Source: Thioploca ingrica (GTDB lineage Bacteria; Pseudomonadota; Gammaproteobacteria; Beggiatoales; Beggiatoaceae). Taken from it: DNA of 64,000 nucleotides. Shown here piece after piece: positions 41,374 through 50,609 of this stretch. A program made the translations under genes and the position numbers. Each line of letters starts with the position of its first letter. Position 1 is the stretch's first letter. Under the pieces are notes generated by a model that saw only the letters and a program-made list of their open reading frames with translations, was not told the origin of the DNA and ran no database searches. The stretch lies in NCBI GenBank assembly GCA_000828835.1, contig AP014633.1, positions 3,472,001 through 3,536,000 on the forward strand. Direction: 5' to 3'.

Positions 41374-42815
41374 TAGGTTATTCCTAGTGCGCTCAAACAA
41401 ACCGTCATCAATGTGTGTGGCATTAAACCAAGAAACAAAATTACTAAAGCATTAACACTGAGCGCTACCCGCATATCCATTCCCGCTTCAATTAGTATCA
41501 AGTTTTCGGACTTGTCAAAATACATTAATTTAACGATGCGCAAGTAGTAAAACGCCCCAATAATAGCAAAAAACACGGCTGCCACCGCTAACCACACCAG
41601 TCCGGCTTGGACCACTTGAATTAAAACTGACCATTTAGCCCAAAAACCTAAGAGAGGGGGCATTCCCGCCATTGACAACATCAAAATGAGCATAATAAAG
41701 GCATACCACGAATTACGTTCATTCAACCCTTTAAAGTCCTCCAGTCGTTCCGCTTCAAAACCGCCTCTGCTCAGCAAAAGGATGACGCCAAACCCCCCTA
41801 AACTCATTAAAGTGTAGACCACAACGTAAAAGAGAGAAGCTGCATAACCGGCCGGAGTTGCTGTTAAAACGCCCAACATCAAGAAGCCTACATGTGAAAT
41901 CGTTGAATACGCCAACATGCGTTTAATATTGGTTTGGGAAATAGCGACAATATTACCGATTGCCATTGATAAAATTGATAACAAGATCAGTATCTGTTGC
42001 CAATTAGTGTGTAGTTGTGGCATCCCATCTACTAATAATCGCATTAACATAGCAAAAGCGGCTAACTTGGGAGCGGTGCTAATGAATAAAGTGACTGCTG
42101 TCGGTGCGCCTTGATACACATCCGGTACCCACATATGAAAAGGCACCGCACCTAACTTAAAGGCTAACCCAACCACGACAAATACTAACCCAAATATCAT
42201 GATAGTTTTCTGCTCAGATTCTTGAGTCAGTAGTTGGGCAAGTTTTGCTAAATCGAGCGTTCCCGTGATGCCATACAGTATAGAAATTCCATAAAGTAAT
42301 AAACCAGAAGCTAAGGCACCCAGTACAAAGTATTTCATCGCGGCTTCAGTAGCTGCTGGTGAATCACGGTGCATCGCTACCATGGTATATAATGACAGTG
42401 ACAGAAGTTCTAAACCTAAATAGATGGTCAACAAGCTATGGGCAGAGACGATTACCATCATCCCTAAAACGGCCAATAAACCTAAGACGAAATATTCGCC
42501 TTTGAACATATTATGATCACGTAAATAGCGCCGTGAATAAATAAATACCCAAAAAACCACGATGACAATCAAAAATTTAAGTAACCCGCTCAGGGGATCA
42601 CTGACAAATAAGTTATTCATTGCCAGTATCTGTTGTTGCGGATAGTTAGCTAAAATAAGTAAGCCCGTACCCAGTAAAGTGCCTTGAGTTAATTGATAAG
42701 TCAAGTTTCGTAATTGCTCGGGTAGATAAGCATCTATAACCAAGATAAGACAAGCCATGGTAAGGAGTAAAATTTCTGGCAATAACCAAATCGTATTTAA
42801 ATTTGCAACCATCAT
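41373..42815 (-). CDS. nuoN: NADH-quinone oxidoreductase subunit N
   Basis: 480 residues, about 14 membrane helices, one of three antiporter-like proton-pumping subunits. Typical features: GEYFVLGLLAVLGMMVIVSAHSLL, YLGLELLSLSLYTMVAM with the key Glu, a lysine helix (GLAFKLGAVPFHMWVPDVYQGAPTAVT), and IKRMLAYSTISHVGFLMLG. Two in-frame ATGs start it. It follows nuoM by 12 bp. Confidence 0.97.
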   Translation of the reverse strand: MMVANLNTIWLLPEILLLTMACLILVIDAYLPEQLRNLTYQLTQGTLLGTGLLILANYPQQQILAMNNLFVSDPLSGLLKFLIVIVVFWVFIYSRRYLRDHNMFKGEYFVLGLLAVLGMMVIVSAHSLLTIYLGLELLSLSLYTMVAMHRDSPAATEAAMKYFVLGALASGLLLYGISILYGITGTLDLAKLAQLLTQESEQKTIMIFGLVFVVVGLAFKLGAVPFHMWVPDVYQGAPTAVTLFISTAPKLAAFAMLMRLLVDGMPQLHTNWQQILILLSILSMAIGNIVAISQTNIKRMLAYSTISHVGFLMLGVLTATPAGYAASLFYVVVYTLMSLGGFGVILLLSRGGFEAERLEDFKGLNERNSWYAFIMLILMLSMAGMPPLLGFWAKWSVLIQVVQAGLVWLAVAAVFFAIIGAFYYLRIVKLMYFDKSENLILIEAGMDMRVALSVNALVILFLGLMPHTLMTVCLSALGIT

Positions 42816-42827
42816 GTCTTTGTTTCC

Positions 42828-44351
42828 TTACATCGGCACTATTTTAGAATGAGAAAGATGTTCTAATAAATTCTGTACGGTGGCGTGCATCACTTCCAGT
42901 AATGGCTCTGGCCAAATACCAAAAAACAATACCGTTATGGCTAAAATACCGAGAATCAGGGTTTCACGTCCATTAATGTCAGTGAGAGCAGCAACGCCAT
43001 CATTGGCAATGGCACCGTAGATGACTCGTTTAACCATCCATAAGGTATAAGCGGCACCGAAAATTAAAATCGTGGCGGCGGCAAAAGCAATCCAGAAGCT
43101 AGCTTTAAAGCTGCCTAAAATCACTAAAAATTCACCCACAAAGCCGGAAGTACCTGGTAACCCTGAATTAGCCATCGCAAATAAGACCGCCAACATAGCA
43201 AAACGGGGCATCGTATTGGCAACGCCACCATAATCTGAAATTTGGCGACTGTGTAACCGATCATATAAGACGCCCACACAAAGGAATAAGGCAGCGGAAA
43301 TAAAACCATGCGATACCATTTGCACCATACCCCCTTCCATCGCCATAGCCGCACCGTCCCAGGATTTGGTGTGGTCAAAAATCACAAATCCAATGAAAAA
43401 TCCCAACGTGGCAAATCCCATATGAGAAATAGACGAATAAGCAATCAATTTTTTCATGTCCTGCTGCACAATGGCAACAAAGGCGATGTAGATAACGGCA
43501 ATTAACGATAAAGCGATAATTAACCAATCTAACTCACGACTCGCATCCGGGGTAATCGGTAAACTAAACCGCAAAAAACCATAACCACCCATTTTTAACA
43601 TGATAGCAGCTAAAATAACCGAACCACCCGTGGGCGCTTCAACGTGGGCATCAGGTAACCAAGTATGAACTGGCCACATCGGAACTTTAACGGCAAAAGC
43701 TATAAAAAAGGCTATAAAAATAAAAATTTGGACATTAAGTGGAATAGGTAATTTATGAAAATCGAGGATAGCAAAACTGTCTGCTTGGGAATAAAGGTAA
43801 AGGAGTGCTATCAGCATTAATACTGACCCTAAAAAGGTGTACAGAAAAAATTTAATCGCAGCATAAACACGTTGTGGACCACCCCAAACCCCAATAATAA
43901 TAAACATGGGAATAAGCATCGCTTCCCAGAGAACATAAAATAAAATCGCGTCTAATGCAGCAAATACCCCTACCATCAAACCATTCATGATGAGAAAAGC
44001 AGCCATGTATTGGGCAATTTTATAGTGGATGACTTCCCAACCCGCTAATACAACTAATACTGTTGAAAAAGTAGTTAATATAATCAGTGGCATAGAGATG
44101 CCATCAATACCCAAATGGTAATAAATATTAAAATTGGGAATCCAGGAATACCTTTCGGTAAATTGCATGGCAGCGGTGGTGGTATCAAATTCAAAGTAAA
44201 GGGGTAATGACAATCCAAAGGTCAATAACGACACCACCAATGCAATTGAGCGAGCGGTAGCTGCTTCTTTATCGCCGATGGCTAATACCCAAACACCACC
44301 TAGAATGGGTAACCACACGAGTAAACTCAGTAGGGGTAAATCAGCAAACAT
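42828..44351 (-). CDS. nuoM: NADH-quinone oxidoreductase subunit M
   Basis: 507 residues, about 14 membrane helices. YHLGIDGISMPLIILTTF, FYVLWEAMLIPMFIIIGVWGG with the conserved Glu, KVPMWPVHTWLPDAHVEAPTGGSVILAAIMLKMGGYG, and DMKKLIAYSSISHMGF are diagnostic of NuoM. It is a proton-translocating antiporter-like subunit of complex I. 18 bp from nuoL. Confidence 0.97.
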   Translation of the reverse strand: MFADLPLLSLLVWLPILGGVWVLAIGDKEAATARSIALVVSLLTFGLSLPLYFEFDTTTAAMQFTERYSWIPNFNIYYHLGIDGISMPLIILTTFSTVLVVLAGWEVIHYKIAQYMAAFLIMNGLMVGVFAALDAILFYVLWEAMLIPMFIIIGVWGGPQRVYAAIKFFLYTFLGSVLMLIALLYLYSQADSFAILDFHKLPIPLNVQIFIFIAFFIAFAVKVPMWPVHTWLPDAHVEAPTGGSVILAAIMLKMGGYGFLRFSLPITPDASRELDWLIIALSLIAVIYIAFVAIVQQDMKKLIAYSSISHMGFATLGFFIGFVIFDHTKSWDGAAMAMEGGMVQMVSHGFISAALFLCVGVLYDRLHSRQISDYGGVANTMPRFAMLAVLFAMANSGLPGTSGFVGEFLVILGSFKASFWIAFAAATILIFGAAYTLWMVKRVIYGAIANDGVAALTDINGRETLILGILAITVLFFGIWPEPLLEVMHATVQNLLEHLSHSKIVPM

Positions 44352-44369
44352 CCTTTGTTTCCTTATAAA

Positions 44370-46316
44370 CTAGAAGACAAATAGGCCCAGTAATAAAGCT
44401 AAACCCACAATCATGACAAAAGCATAGTGGTATAACAGACCGGTTTGAATCTGGCGAATTATACCCGAAAACCAGCCGACTACTTTGGCTGAACCATTGA
44501 CCATTAGCCCATCAATTAAAGTGACATCACCAATACGCCACAACAGACCGCCTAGCTTGCGAGTGCCACCCGCAAAAAACCAATCATTAAATCGGTCAAA
44601 GCCATATTTTTCAACTAGAATAGTGTAAATAATACCAGAGCGTTCTTTAATCAGGGTTGCCAAATCAGGTCGTTTCAAGTACAAGAACCAAGCGGTAATC
44701 AGGCCAAACATGGCTAACCAAAAAGGGGGTTGAGATAGGCCATGGCCAATAAAACTCCAAACGCCATGATAGTGTTCGGGATGGAAGGGATTATGAGTAT
44801 GATCTACAAAAATAGCGCCTTCAAAATAAGAACCAAATAACAGTGGCCCAATGGTTACTATACCCACTAACACAGAAGGAATAGCTAGTAAGATCAGGGG
44901 GATGGTGACGACAGGTGGCGTTTCATGCAGATGGTGACGAGTATGTTCATCCATCCGTTCTTGACCGTGAAATACTAAGAAAAACATCCTAAACGTATAT
45001 AATGCCGTGATAAACACACCCAACGTAATTGCCCAATAAGCCAGACCGGCTCCCGAACGCTCTGCTACATAAGCATGGTGAGTTGCTTCAATGATCGCAT
45101 CTTTAGAGAAGAAACCCGCAAAGCCGGGAAACCCAATAAGCGCCAATGAACCCACTAGAGATGTCCAGTAAGTAATGGGCATGTATTTCTTAAGCCCTCC
45201 CATTTTACGCATATCTTGTTCATGATGCATGGCGATAATCACTGAACCCGCCGCTAAAAATAACAGGGCTTTAAAAAAGGCATGTGTCATCAAATGGAAA
45301 ATAGCCGCTGTATAAGCAGAAGCACCTAACGCCACAGTCATATAGCCGAGTTGTGATAAGGTAGAATAAGCTACCACCCGTTTAATATCATGTTGTACCA
45401 ACCCCAGTAACCCCATGAATAACGCCGTAATAGTACCAATGACGAGAATGAAACTTAATGCGGTTTCACTTAATTCATACAACGGTGACATTCTCGCTAC
45501 CATAAAAATACCCGCAGTCACCATGGTTGCCGCATGAATCAAAGCGGAGATTGGTGTTGGACCTTCCATGGAATCGGGAAGCCAAACATGTAATGGAAAT
45601 TGTGCTGACTTACCCATCGCACCAATAAACAATAAAATACAGGCTACAGTTATCAATGACCATTGATGTCCAGGAATAATTTCAATCAGGCTGGCTTGCT
45701 GTTGGGGCGCTTGCGCAAACACTTCAGCATAATTGAGACTGCCAAAATACATTAAGATAGCGGCAATCCCTAACACAAAGCCAAAATCACCGACTCGATT
45801 AACTAAAAAAGCTTTCAAATTGGCATAAATAGCAGATTCTCTGGTGAACCAAAACCCAATGAGTAAATACGAAACTAACCCCACTGCTTCCCAGCCAAAA
45901 AATAACTGTAGGAAATTGTTGGACATCACCAACATCAGCATAGAAAAAGTAAACAGCGAAATATAACTAAAGAAACGCTGATAGCCAGGATCCTCATGCA
46001 TGTAGCCAATCGTGTAGATGTGTACCATCCAGGAGACAAAGGTAACAACCACTATCATCAAGGCAGTCAAAGAATCAATGAGAAAACCAATTTCAAAATG
46101 GATGTGCCCGGCAACTAACCAAGTATAGATGGTTTGATTAAAGGGTTCATGCCCCGCTATGACAATCTGATAAAACACATAAAGGGAAAGAAAAAAAGCA
46201 ATCCCGACTGCTGCAATCGTGACAGAATGAGCCACTCGTCGACTCACATCAAACAGCCCAGCAATAATAGCCCCAATAAGCGGGGCTAACACAATGGCAA
46301 GAGAAATATTCTGCAT
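44370..46316 (-). CDS. nuoL: NADH-quinone oxidoreductase subunit L
   Basis: 648 residues. FFGWEAVGLVSYLLIGFW, AQFPLHVWLPDSMEGPTPISALIHAATMVTAG, DIKRVVAYSTLSQLGYM and PGFAGFFSKDAII mark NuoL. The long amphipathic C-terminal helix expected along the membrane arm lies after about residue 510 (VEKYGFDRFNDWFFAGGTRK follows it). It is the distal proton pump of complex I. 44 bp after nuoK. Confidence 0.97.
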   Translation of the reverse strand: MQNISLAIVLAPLIGAIIAGLFDVSRRVAHSVTIAAVGIAFFLSLYVFYQIVIAGHEPFNQTIYTWLVAGHIHFEIGFLIDSLTALMIVVVTFVSWMVHIYTIGYMHEDPGYQRFFSYISLFTFSMLMLVMSNNFLQLFFGWEAVGLVSYLLIGFWFTRESAIYANLKAFLVNRVGDFGFVLGIAAILMYFGSLNYAEVFAQAPQQQASLIEIIPGHQWSLITVACILLFIGAMGKSAQFPLHVWLPDSMEGPTPISALIHAATMVTAGIFMVARMSPLYELSETALSFILVIGTITALFMGLLGLVQHDIKRVVAYSTLSQLGYMTVALGASAYTAAIFHLMTHAFFKALLFLAAGSVIIAMHHEQDMRKMGGLKKYMPITYWTSLVGSLALIGFPGFAGFFSKDAIIEATHHAYVAERSGAGLAYWAITLGVFITALYTFRMFFLVFHGQERMDEHTRHHLHETPPVVTIPLILLAIPSVLVGIVTIGPLLFGSYFEGAIFVDHTHNPFHPEHYHGVWSFIGHGLSQPPFWLAMFGLITAWFLYLKRPDLATLIKERSGIIYTILVEKYGFDRFNDWFFAGGTRKLGGLLWRIGDVTLIDGLMVNGSAKVVGWFSGIIRQIQTGLLYHYAFVMIVGLALLLGLFVF

Positions 46317-46360
46317 CTCATTTCATCCCTAAATTGATGATAACGGGTAACTGATAAAAA

Positions 46361-46666
46361 TCATCCTTTCATGCTACTCATGTCATCGACATTAATGGTA
46401 TTTTTATTACGAAATAATACCACTAAAATCGCTAATCCAATAGCGGATTCTGCGGCTGCCACGGTGAGAATGAAAAAGACAAAAATTTGACCGGTAATAT
46501 CGGCATTAAAGTGAGAAAAGGCAATAAAATTCAAGTTAACTGACAACAACATCAGTTCAATACACATCAACAAAATAATAAGATTCTTGCGATTAAGAAA
46601 GATACCAGCCACACTCAGACAAAATAATACCGCTCCCAAAATAAGAAATTCAGCTAATGTGGGCAT
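46361..46666 (-). CDS. nuoK: NADH-quinone oxidoreductase subunit K
   Basis: 101 residues, three membrane helices, with [23 protein letters not shown] (conserved Glu in helix 2) and [17 protein letters not shown] (second Glu). The C-terminal [11 protein letters not shown] matches the usual NuoK tail. It lies 5 bp from the nuoJ stop. Confidence 0.96.
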   Translation of the reverse strand: MPTLAEFLILGAVLFCLSVAGIFLNRKNLIILLMCIELMLLSVNLNFIAFSHFNADITGQIFVFFILTVAAAESAIGLAILVVLFRNKNTINVDDMSSMKG

Positions 46667-46671
46667 AATAA

Positions 46672-47259
46672 TTAATCCTTTGATTCTGCTGGCATATTAA
46701 CAAGACGGACGCGATCTTCTCGCCGCACACTTACTTGGTGTTCTGGTTGTTGGTATTTTTGTCGACGTGGACGCATCGTTAAAGCAATCGCAGCAATCAT
46801 GGCTACTAGTAAGATAACCGCCGCTATCTCAAATGGATAGACATAATCGGTATACAAAGCTTGCCCTAAAATTTGCGTATTCGATTTTGCCGTCAGCGTG
46901 GCTGTTGTGGGATCGGGTGGATTTTTCCACACCCTAACAACCAGAACCATTTCTACCAGAATAATGACGCCAACTAACGTTGCAATCGGGAAATAACGGA
47001 CAAATCCTTCTCTTAAGGTAGTCAAGTTGATATCTAACATCATAATGACAAACAAAAATAACACCATCACTGCACCCACATAAACTAAAATGAGTGCTAA
47101 AGCTAAAAATTCAGCGCGTAGTAGTAACCAAATTGCGGCAGAAGAAACAAAGGCTAATACTAAAAATAGCGCCGCATGAACTGGATTTTTGACGGTAATG
47201 ACACGACTGGCGGCAAATATTAAAATGAGGGCAAAAAAGTAGAATGTTAATTTCTCCAT
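46672..47259 (-). CDS. nuoJ: NADH-quinone oxidoreductase subunit J
   Basis: 195 residues, five membrane helices. [37 protein letters not shown] and [18 protein letters not shown] (the pi-bulge helix with [15 protein letters not shown]) are the NuoJ signatures. The C-terminal polar tail ([19 protein letters not shown]) is typical. Instead of following nuoI directly, it is separated from it by two unrelated genes. Confidence 0.95.
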   Translation of the reverse strand: MEKLTFYFFALILIFAASRVITVKNPVHAALFLVLAFVSSAAIWLLLRAEFLALALILVYVGAVMVLFLFVIMMLDINLTTLREGFVRYFPIATLVGVIILVEMVLVVRVWKNPPDPTTATLTAKSNTQILGQALYTDYVYPFEIAAVILLVAMIAAIALTMRPRRQKYQQPEHQVSVRREDRVRLVNMPAESKD

Positions 47260-47283
47260 ATTTTTTAATCCATTTTCAGTTAA

Positions 47284-47377
47284 CAGTGAACAGTTATCAA
47301 CTAACTGCTATTAGTTAACTATTAACACTAATTAGCTATTAAGAAATCATTATCAATTAACTGATAACTGTTCACTG
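47284..47377. repeat. 16-bp perfect inverted repeat between cNMP gene and nuoJ
   Basis: CAGTGAACAGTTATCA (47284-47299) and TGATAACTGTTCACTG (47362-47377) are perfect inverted copies 62 bp apart, with TTAACTATTAACACTAATTA-like AT-rich DNA between. Similar TTAACTGTTAACTG strings recur before other genes (for example near 4170 and 27900), so it is probably a scattered palindromic repeat that could shape the nuo transcript. Confidence 0.75.
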
Positions 47378-47379
47378 AT

Positions 47380-47850
47380 TTATCCTTCTAACAAAATTCT
47401 TAATTCGGTTTCTTCGTTATGTTTTCGTAATCGGGTGACCAACGTTTCTAACAGATTTTTATAGATAAGCTTACCAACACGATTACTACTATCTACCAAA
47501 GTAGTAAAATCTTCCCGGGTAATTTTATATAATTCACCGAGTTGAAGTGCACGCACTGACGCTGAAGCGGTTTGATTATCAATGCAAGAATATTCACCAA
47601 TCAAAGCACCCGGTTCTAACACATGTAGTTTTATTTCAGTGGGTCGATACAGTTGGGGCAAAAAAACTTCCCATTTACCACTGCCTACAATATAAAGTGC
47701 TTTGACAGTTTGTCCTTCTTGGATAACAATTTCACCTTTGTCAAAATATTCTTTTTTGAAAAACCGAATAACATAATAAGTTTCACTATGATTAAATCCT
47801 CTAAATAAAGAACATTTTGACATCACTTCTAACATGTCCGTAACAGACAT
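47380..47850 (-). CDS. Stand-alone cyclic-nucleotide-binding domain protein
   Basis: 156 residues forming one CRP-like cNMP-binding fold. CSLFRGFNHSETYYVIRFF is the entry helix, DKGEIVIQEGQTVKALYIVGSGKWEVFL the beta roll, and PGALIGEYSCIDNQTASASVRAL the phosphate-binding cassette (GE-S). The last helix is charged and no DNA-binding domain follows. It is inserted between nuoI and nuoJ, same strand. It could be a regulatory partner of a neighbouring protein, but no link to complex I is known to me. Confidence 0.8.
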   Translation of the reverse strand: MSVTDMLEVMSKCSLFRGFNHSETYYVIRFFKKEYFDKGEIVIQEGQTVKALYIVGSGKWEVFLPQLYRPTEIKLHVLEPGALIGEYSCIDNQTASASVRALQLGELYKITREDFTTLVDSSNRVGKLIYKNLLETLVTRLRKHNEETELRILLEG

Positions 47851-47947
47851 AATTTTTTCTCTAACATAGCAAACCCTATTCGCTCGTTTCTATCTTATTC
47901 CTACCTCCATAATGGGCCTTTTTTTTAGAATTAATCATCTTCTCTTG

Positions 47948-48640
47948 CTACCACCATTGTTCCCACCAACTATCAACTCGTTTTCTTTGAATAAGTTGAT
48001 CATCTTTGTAATACCTTTTAGCGATTAGATTGCCCGCTTTATCATATTCTTTACTAACACCATTTAATCGACCATCTTTATCAAATTGCGTGTGAACTAA
48101 CCATTTTTCCCCGGTACTATAATAAATTGTAGCAGATATGGGTTCATCATTTCTAAAAATCCAATCGCCTTGTAATTTACCATTACTATGATAGCCTTTC
48201 GCATTCCCTTCTTTTTTACCGTATTTATAATTTCGTTCCGCTTTTTTTTGGCCATTACGGTAGAATTCGATTTCTAACCCGTGACGATTCCCATCCAGGA
48301 AACTCCGCTGGCGAAAAAGTTGCCCGGTTTGATAATATTCAATTTGGGTTTCAGTTTTATGACCCTCTTCATATTTCATCTCATATTCTAGAGCACCATT
48401 GCGACGATATTCTTTTTTAGAAATTAATTGACCATTTTGATAAACATGTTCCGCCTTCAATTCCCCGGTTTCATAATATTCCTGGGTGGTACCATGTAAT
48501 TCGCCATTGAGATAACTATACTTAAAATGTAAAGCACCACTTTCGTAATAAGTCGCGTTTTCTTTTACTTGGGCTAGTAAATCGGTTGTTGGCGCAATTA
48601 ACCAAAAAAAAGTCAATAAAACGATTTTCATAGCTTGCAT
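47948..48640 (-). CDS. Exported MORN/YwqK-repeat protein
   Basis: 230 residues. Signal peptide about 1-22 (MQAMKIVLLTFFWLIAPTTD). At least seven repeats of the form YYxTGxLxxxxxYxNGxLxG follow: YYESGALHFKYSYLNGELHG, YYETGELKAEHVYQNGQL, FYRNGQKKAERNYKYGKKEG, YHSNGKLQGDWIF. These are MORN-2/YwqK repeats, found in exported proteins, sometimes annotated as antitoxins of uncertain basis. GGAGGG lies before the ATG. It is located between nuoI and the cNMP gene within the nuo operon. It may help a membrane or periplasmic assembly task; this is not established. Confidence 0.8.
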   Translation of the reverse strand: MQAMKIVLLTFFWLIAPTTDLLAQVKENATYYESGALHFKYSYLNGELHGTTQEYYETGELKAEHVYQNGQLISKKEYRRNGALEYEMKYEEGHKTETQIEYYQTGQLFRQRSFLDGNRHGLEIEFYRNGQKKAERNYKYGKKEGNAKGYHSNGKLQGDWIFRNDEPISATIYYSTGEKWLVHTQFDKDGRLNGVSKEYDKAGNLIAKRYYKDDQLIQRKRVDSWWEQWW

Positions 48641-48669
48641 AGGAGTACCCTCCTCTAACCAAGCTTGGC

Positions 48670-49161
48670 TTAACGATAACGTGCATCATAGGCTCTATCA
48701 GCAGCTAATTCTTGTTCTACTTTATCACCCTGTGCTAATAGTTGTTCTTTAGTCATTAATAAATCACCACGTTGTTCCCCGTGATATTCAAAAGTTCGAC
48801 TTTCAACAATGGAATCAACCGGGCAAGATTCTTCACAAAAGCCACAAAAAATGCACTTTAATAAATCAATTTCATAGCGACTGGTACGACGGGTACCATC
48901 GTTTTCACGAGGTGCCGCTTCAATCGTAATCGCCAATGCCGGACACACCGCTTCACACAATTTACAAGCAATACATCGTTCTTCACCATTCGGATAGCGG
49001 CGTAACGCATGCAATCCACGAAAGCGGTTGGATAAAGGCGTTTTTTCTTCTGGATATTGTACGGTAATCTTACTTTTAAACAAATATCGCCCGGTGATAC
49101 TCAGACCTTTAATCAGTTCCCACAAGAACAAACTCTTTATGTAATTCGTAATGGCATTCAT
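48670..49161 (-). CDS. nuoI: NADH-quinone oxidoreductase subunit I
   Basis: 163 residues from the ATG at 49161. Two [4Fe-4S] motifs: [14 protein letters not shown] (cluster N6a) and [17 protein letters not shown] (N6b), with the conserved [16 protein letters not shown] before them. It carries electrons toward quinone. Its 5' flank is unusual: about 9 bp before the ATG begins the IS200/IS605-like element, and no good Shine-Dalgarno is found within 12 bases. Translation might depend on the element's sequence or be reduced. Confidence 0.96.
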   Translation of the reverse strand: MNAITNYIKSLFLWELIKGLSITGRYLFKSKITVQYPEEKTPLSNRFRGLHALRRYPNGEERCIACKLCEAVCPALAITIEAAPRENDGTRRTSRYEIDLLKCIFCGFCEESCPVDSIVESRTFEYHGEQRGDLLMTKEQLLAQGDKVEQELAADRAYDARYR

Positions 49162-49169
49162 CAAATTGC

Positions 49170-49571
49170 GCGAGAAACCTCGTCCTTCCGGGCGGGGAGG
49201 GATAGCGCGTCGGCGGAAGCCAACCCTGTTCTCGCTCCTCTTGTTGTTAAGCTATCTCTGTAAAAATTAGGTGCTGGTCTTTCCCAGCGGTCCGGCGATT
49301 AAGCCCTCCCCGTAAGGGGCTAGTGACGCAGCGGTTTCCCGCCATCTCCCTTCGACAAGGCTGATCAGCGGCTCTCACAGTGACCCATGACGGTCAGAAC
49401 CGGCGGGGCTTTACCTTTCCCCAGCGTGATTCTGATCTTTTAGAGCGTAAGACTCAGGAAGCATCCTACGGTAAGTCTTAACGACCTCTTCTCAGCGTAG
49501 TGCCCGTAACGGCACTGAGTCTGGTCAACCTAGCTCTTGCAAGCTCCGCCCTTGAGGGTGGGGTAGTTGAC
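49170..49571 (+). mobile_element. Hairpin-ended IS200/IS605-type non-autonomous element, possible omega-RNA-like sequence
   Basis: About 400 bp without a real gene between nuoH and nuoI, visibly G+C-richer than the surroundings. The left hairpin CCTCGTCC-TTCC-GGGCGGGG (49178-49197) and the right hairpin CTCCGCCC-TTGA-GGGTGGGG (49544-49563), followed by TAGTTGAC, have the same design, with 8-bp stems and 4-base loops. Between are further stems (GCCCTCCCCG/TAAGGGGC near 49300, GACGGTCAGAACCGGC near 49390). The first codons in plus frame 1 ([10 protein letters not shown]) resemble tails of TnpB proteins, so it may be the 3' end of a tnpB unit with its guide-RNA region, tnpB itself being lost. 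Assignment is by structure only. Confidence 0.6.
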
Positions 49572-49578
49572 CTCTACC

Positions 49579-50586
49579 TTATGCAAACCAAGGTGGCAAT
49601 TTAACCAGTATGAACACACTCAGTACCACTATCCATACTAATGTAATCGGAATAAAGACTTTCCAACCCAAGCGCATGAGTTGATCATAGCGATAGCGAG
49701 GAAAAGTAGCACGAAACCATAAGAAGAATAATAAGAAAAGTGCCATTTTCATTATAAACCAAAACAGACCCGGTACCCAAGCAAAAGTACTCTCCAAAAA
49801 AGTACCTTGAAATGGCGATAACCATCCCCCTAGAAACATAATACTCGTCAGTGCCGCAATTAAAATCATATTGGCGTATTCAGCCAAGAAAAAAATGGCA
49901 AATAACATCCCCGAATATTCTACATGAAACCCGGCTACAATTTCTGATTCACCTTCTGCTAAATCAAACGGTGATCGATTAGTTTCAGCGACGCCAGAAA
50001 TAAAATAAATGACAAAGAGCGGCAATAATGGTAACCAAAACCAGTGGAAGATACCACCATTTTGTGCTTGAATAATCTGACTCAAGTTTAAACTGCCAGC
50101 CGCCATCAGCACCCCGACTAGAGCAAAACCCATCGCAATTTCATAAGAAACAATTTGAGCAGCCGAACGTAAAGCACCTAAAAAAGCATATTTAGAATTA
50201 GAAGCCCAACCCGCAATGATAATTCCATAAACACTAATCGAAGTCATCGCCAGGATATAAAGTAAGCCGGCGTTAATATCAGCTAATACCCAACCCGACA
50301 TAAAAGGAATCACTGCCCAAGCTGCTAATGCGGGGGCAATGACTAAAATAGGGGCAATGATAAATAAAAACGCGTCGGCATTAGTCGGAATAATAATTTC
50401 TTTAAACATGAGTTTAACCGCATCAGCTATTGGCTGTAACCAACCGCGTGGTCCGACTCGATTTGGCCCAATCCGCACTTGCATATACCCAATAATTTTG
50501 CGTTCAGCATAGGTCAAATAAGCTACCGATAGCATCAACGGCACTACAATGAGAATAATTCCACCTAAAATATAGATTATTTCCAT
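49579..50586 (-). CDS. nuoH: NADH-quinone oxidoreductase subunit H
   Basis: 335 residues, eight membrane helices, lining the quinone cavity. [65 protein letters not shown] and [19 protein letters not shown] are diagnostic. Its stop is only 7 bp from the right end of the inserted element. nuoG lies 23 bp upstream. Confidence 0.97.
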   Translation of the reverse strand: MEIIYILGGIILIVVPLMLSVAYLTYAERKIIGYMQVRIGPNRVGPRGWLQPIADAVKLMFKEIIIPTNADAFLFIIAPILVIAPALAAWAVIPFMSGWVLADINAGLLYILAMTSISVYGIIIAGWASNSKYAFLGALRSAAQIVSYEIAMGFALVGVLMAAGSLNLSQIIQAQNGGIFHWFWLPLLPLFVIYFISGVAETNRSPFDLAEGESEIVAGFHVEYSGMLFAIFFLAEYANMILIAALTSIMFLGGWLSPFQGTFLESTFAWVPGLFWFIMKMALFLLFFLWFRATFPRYRYDQLMRLGWKVFIPITLVWIVVLSVFILVKLPPWFA

Positions 50587-50609
50587 AATAAAACTTTCCC
50601 TTAAAGTCG

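Noticed and set aside
49057-49263. Plus-strand gene antisense to nuoI and running into the element
   Set aside because: Its first two thirds are the complement of nuoI. Only the last codons could derive from a tnpB end, so no intact gene is claimed.
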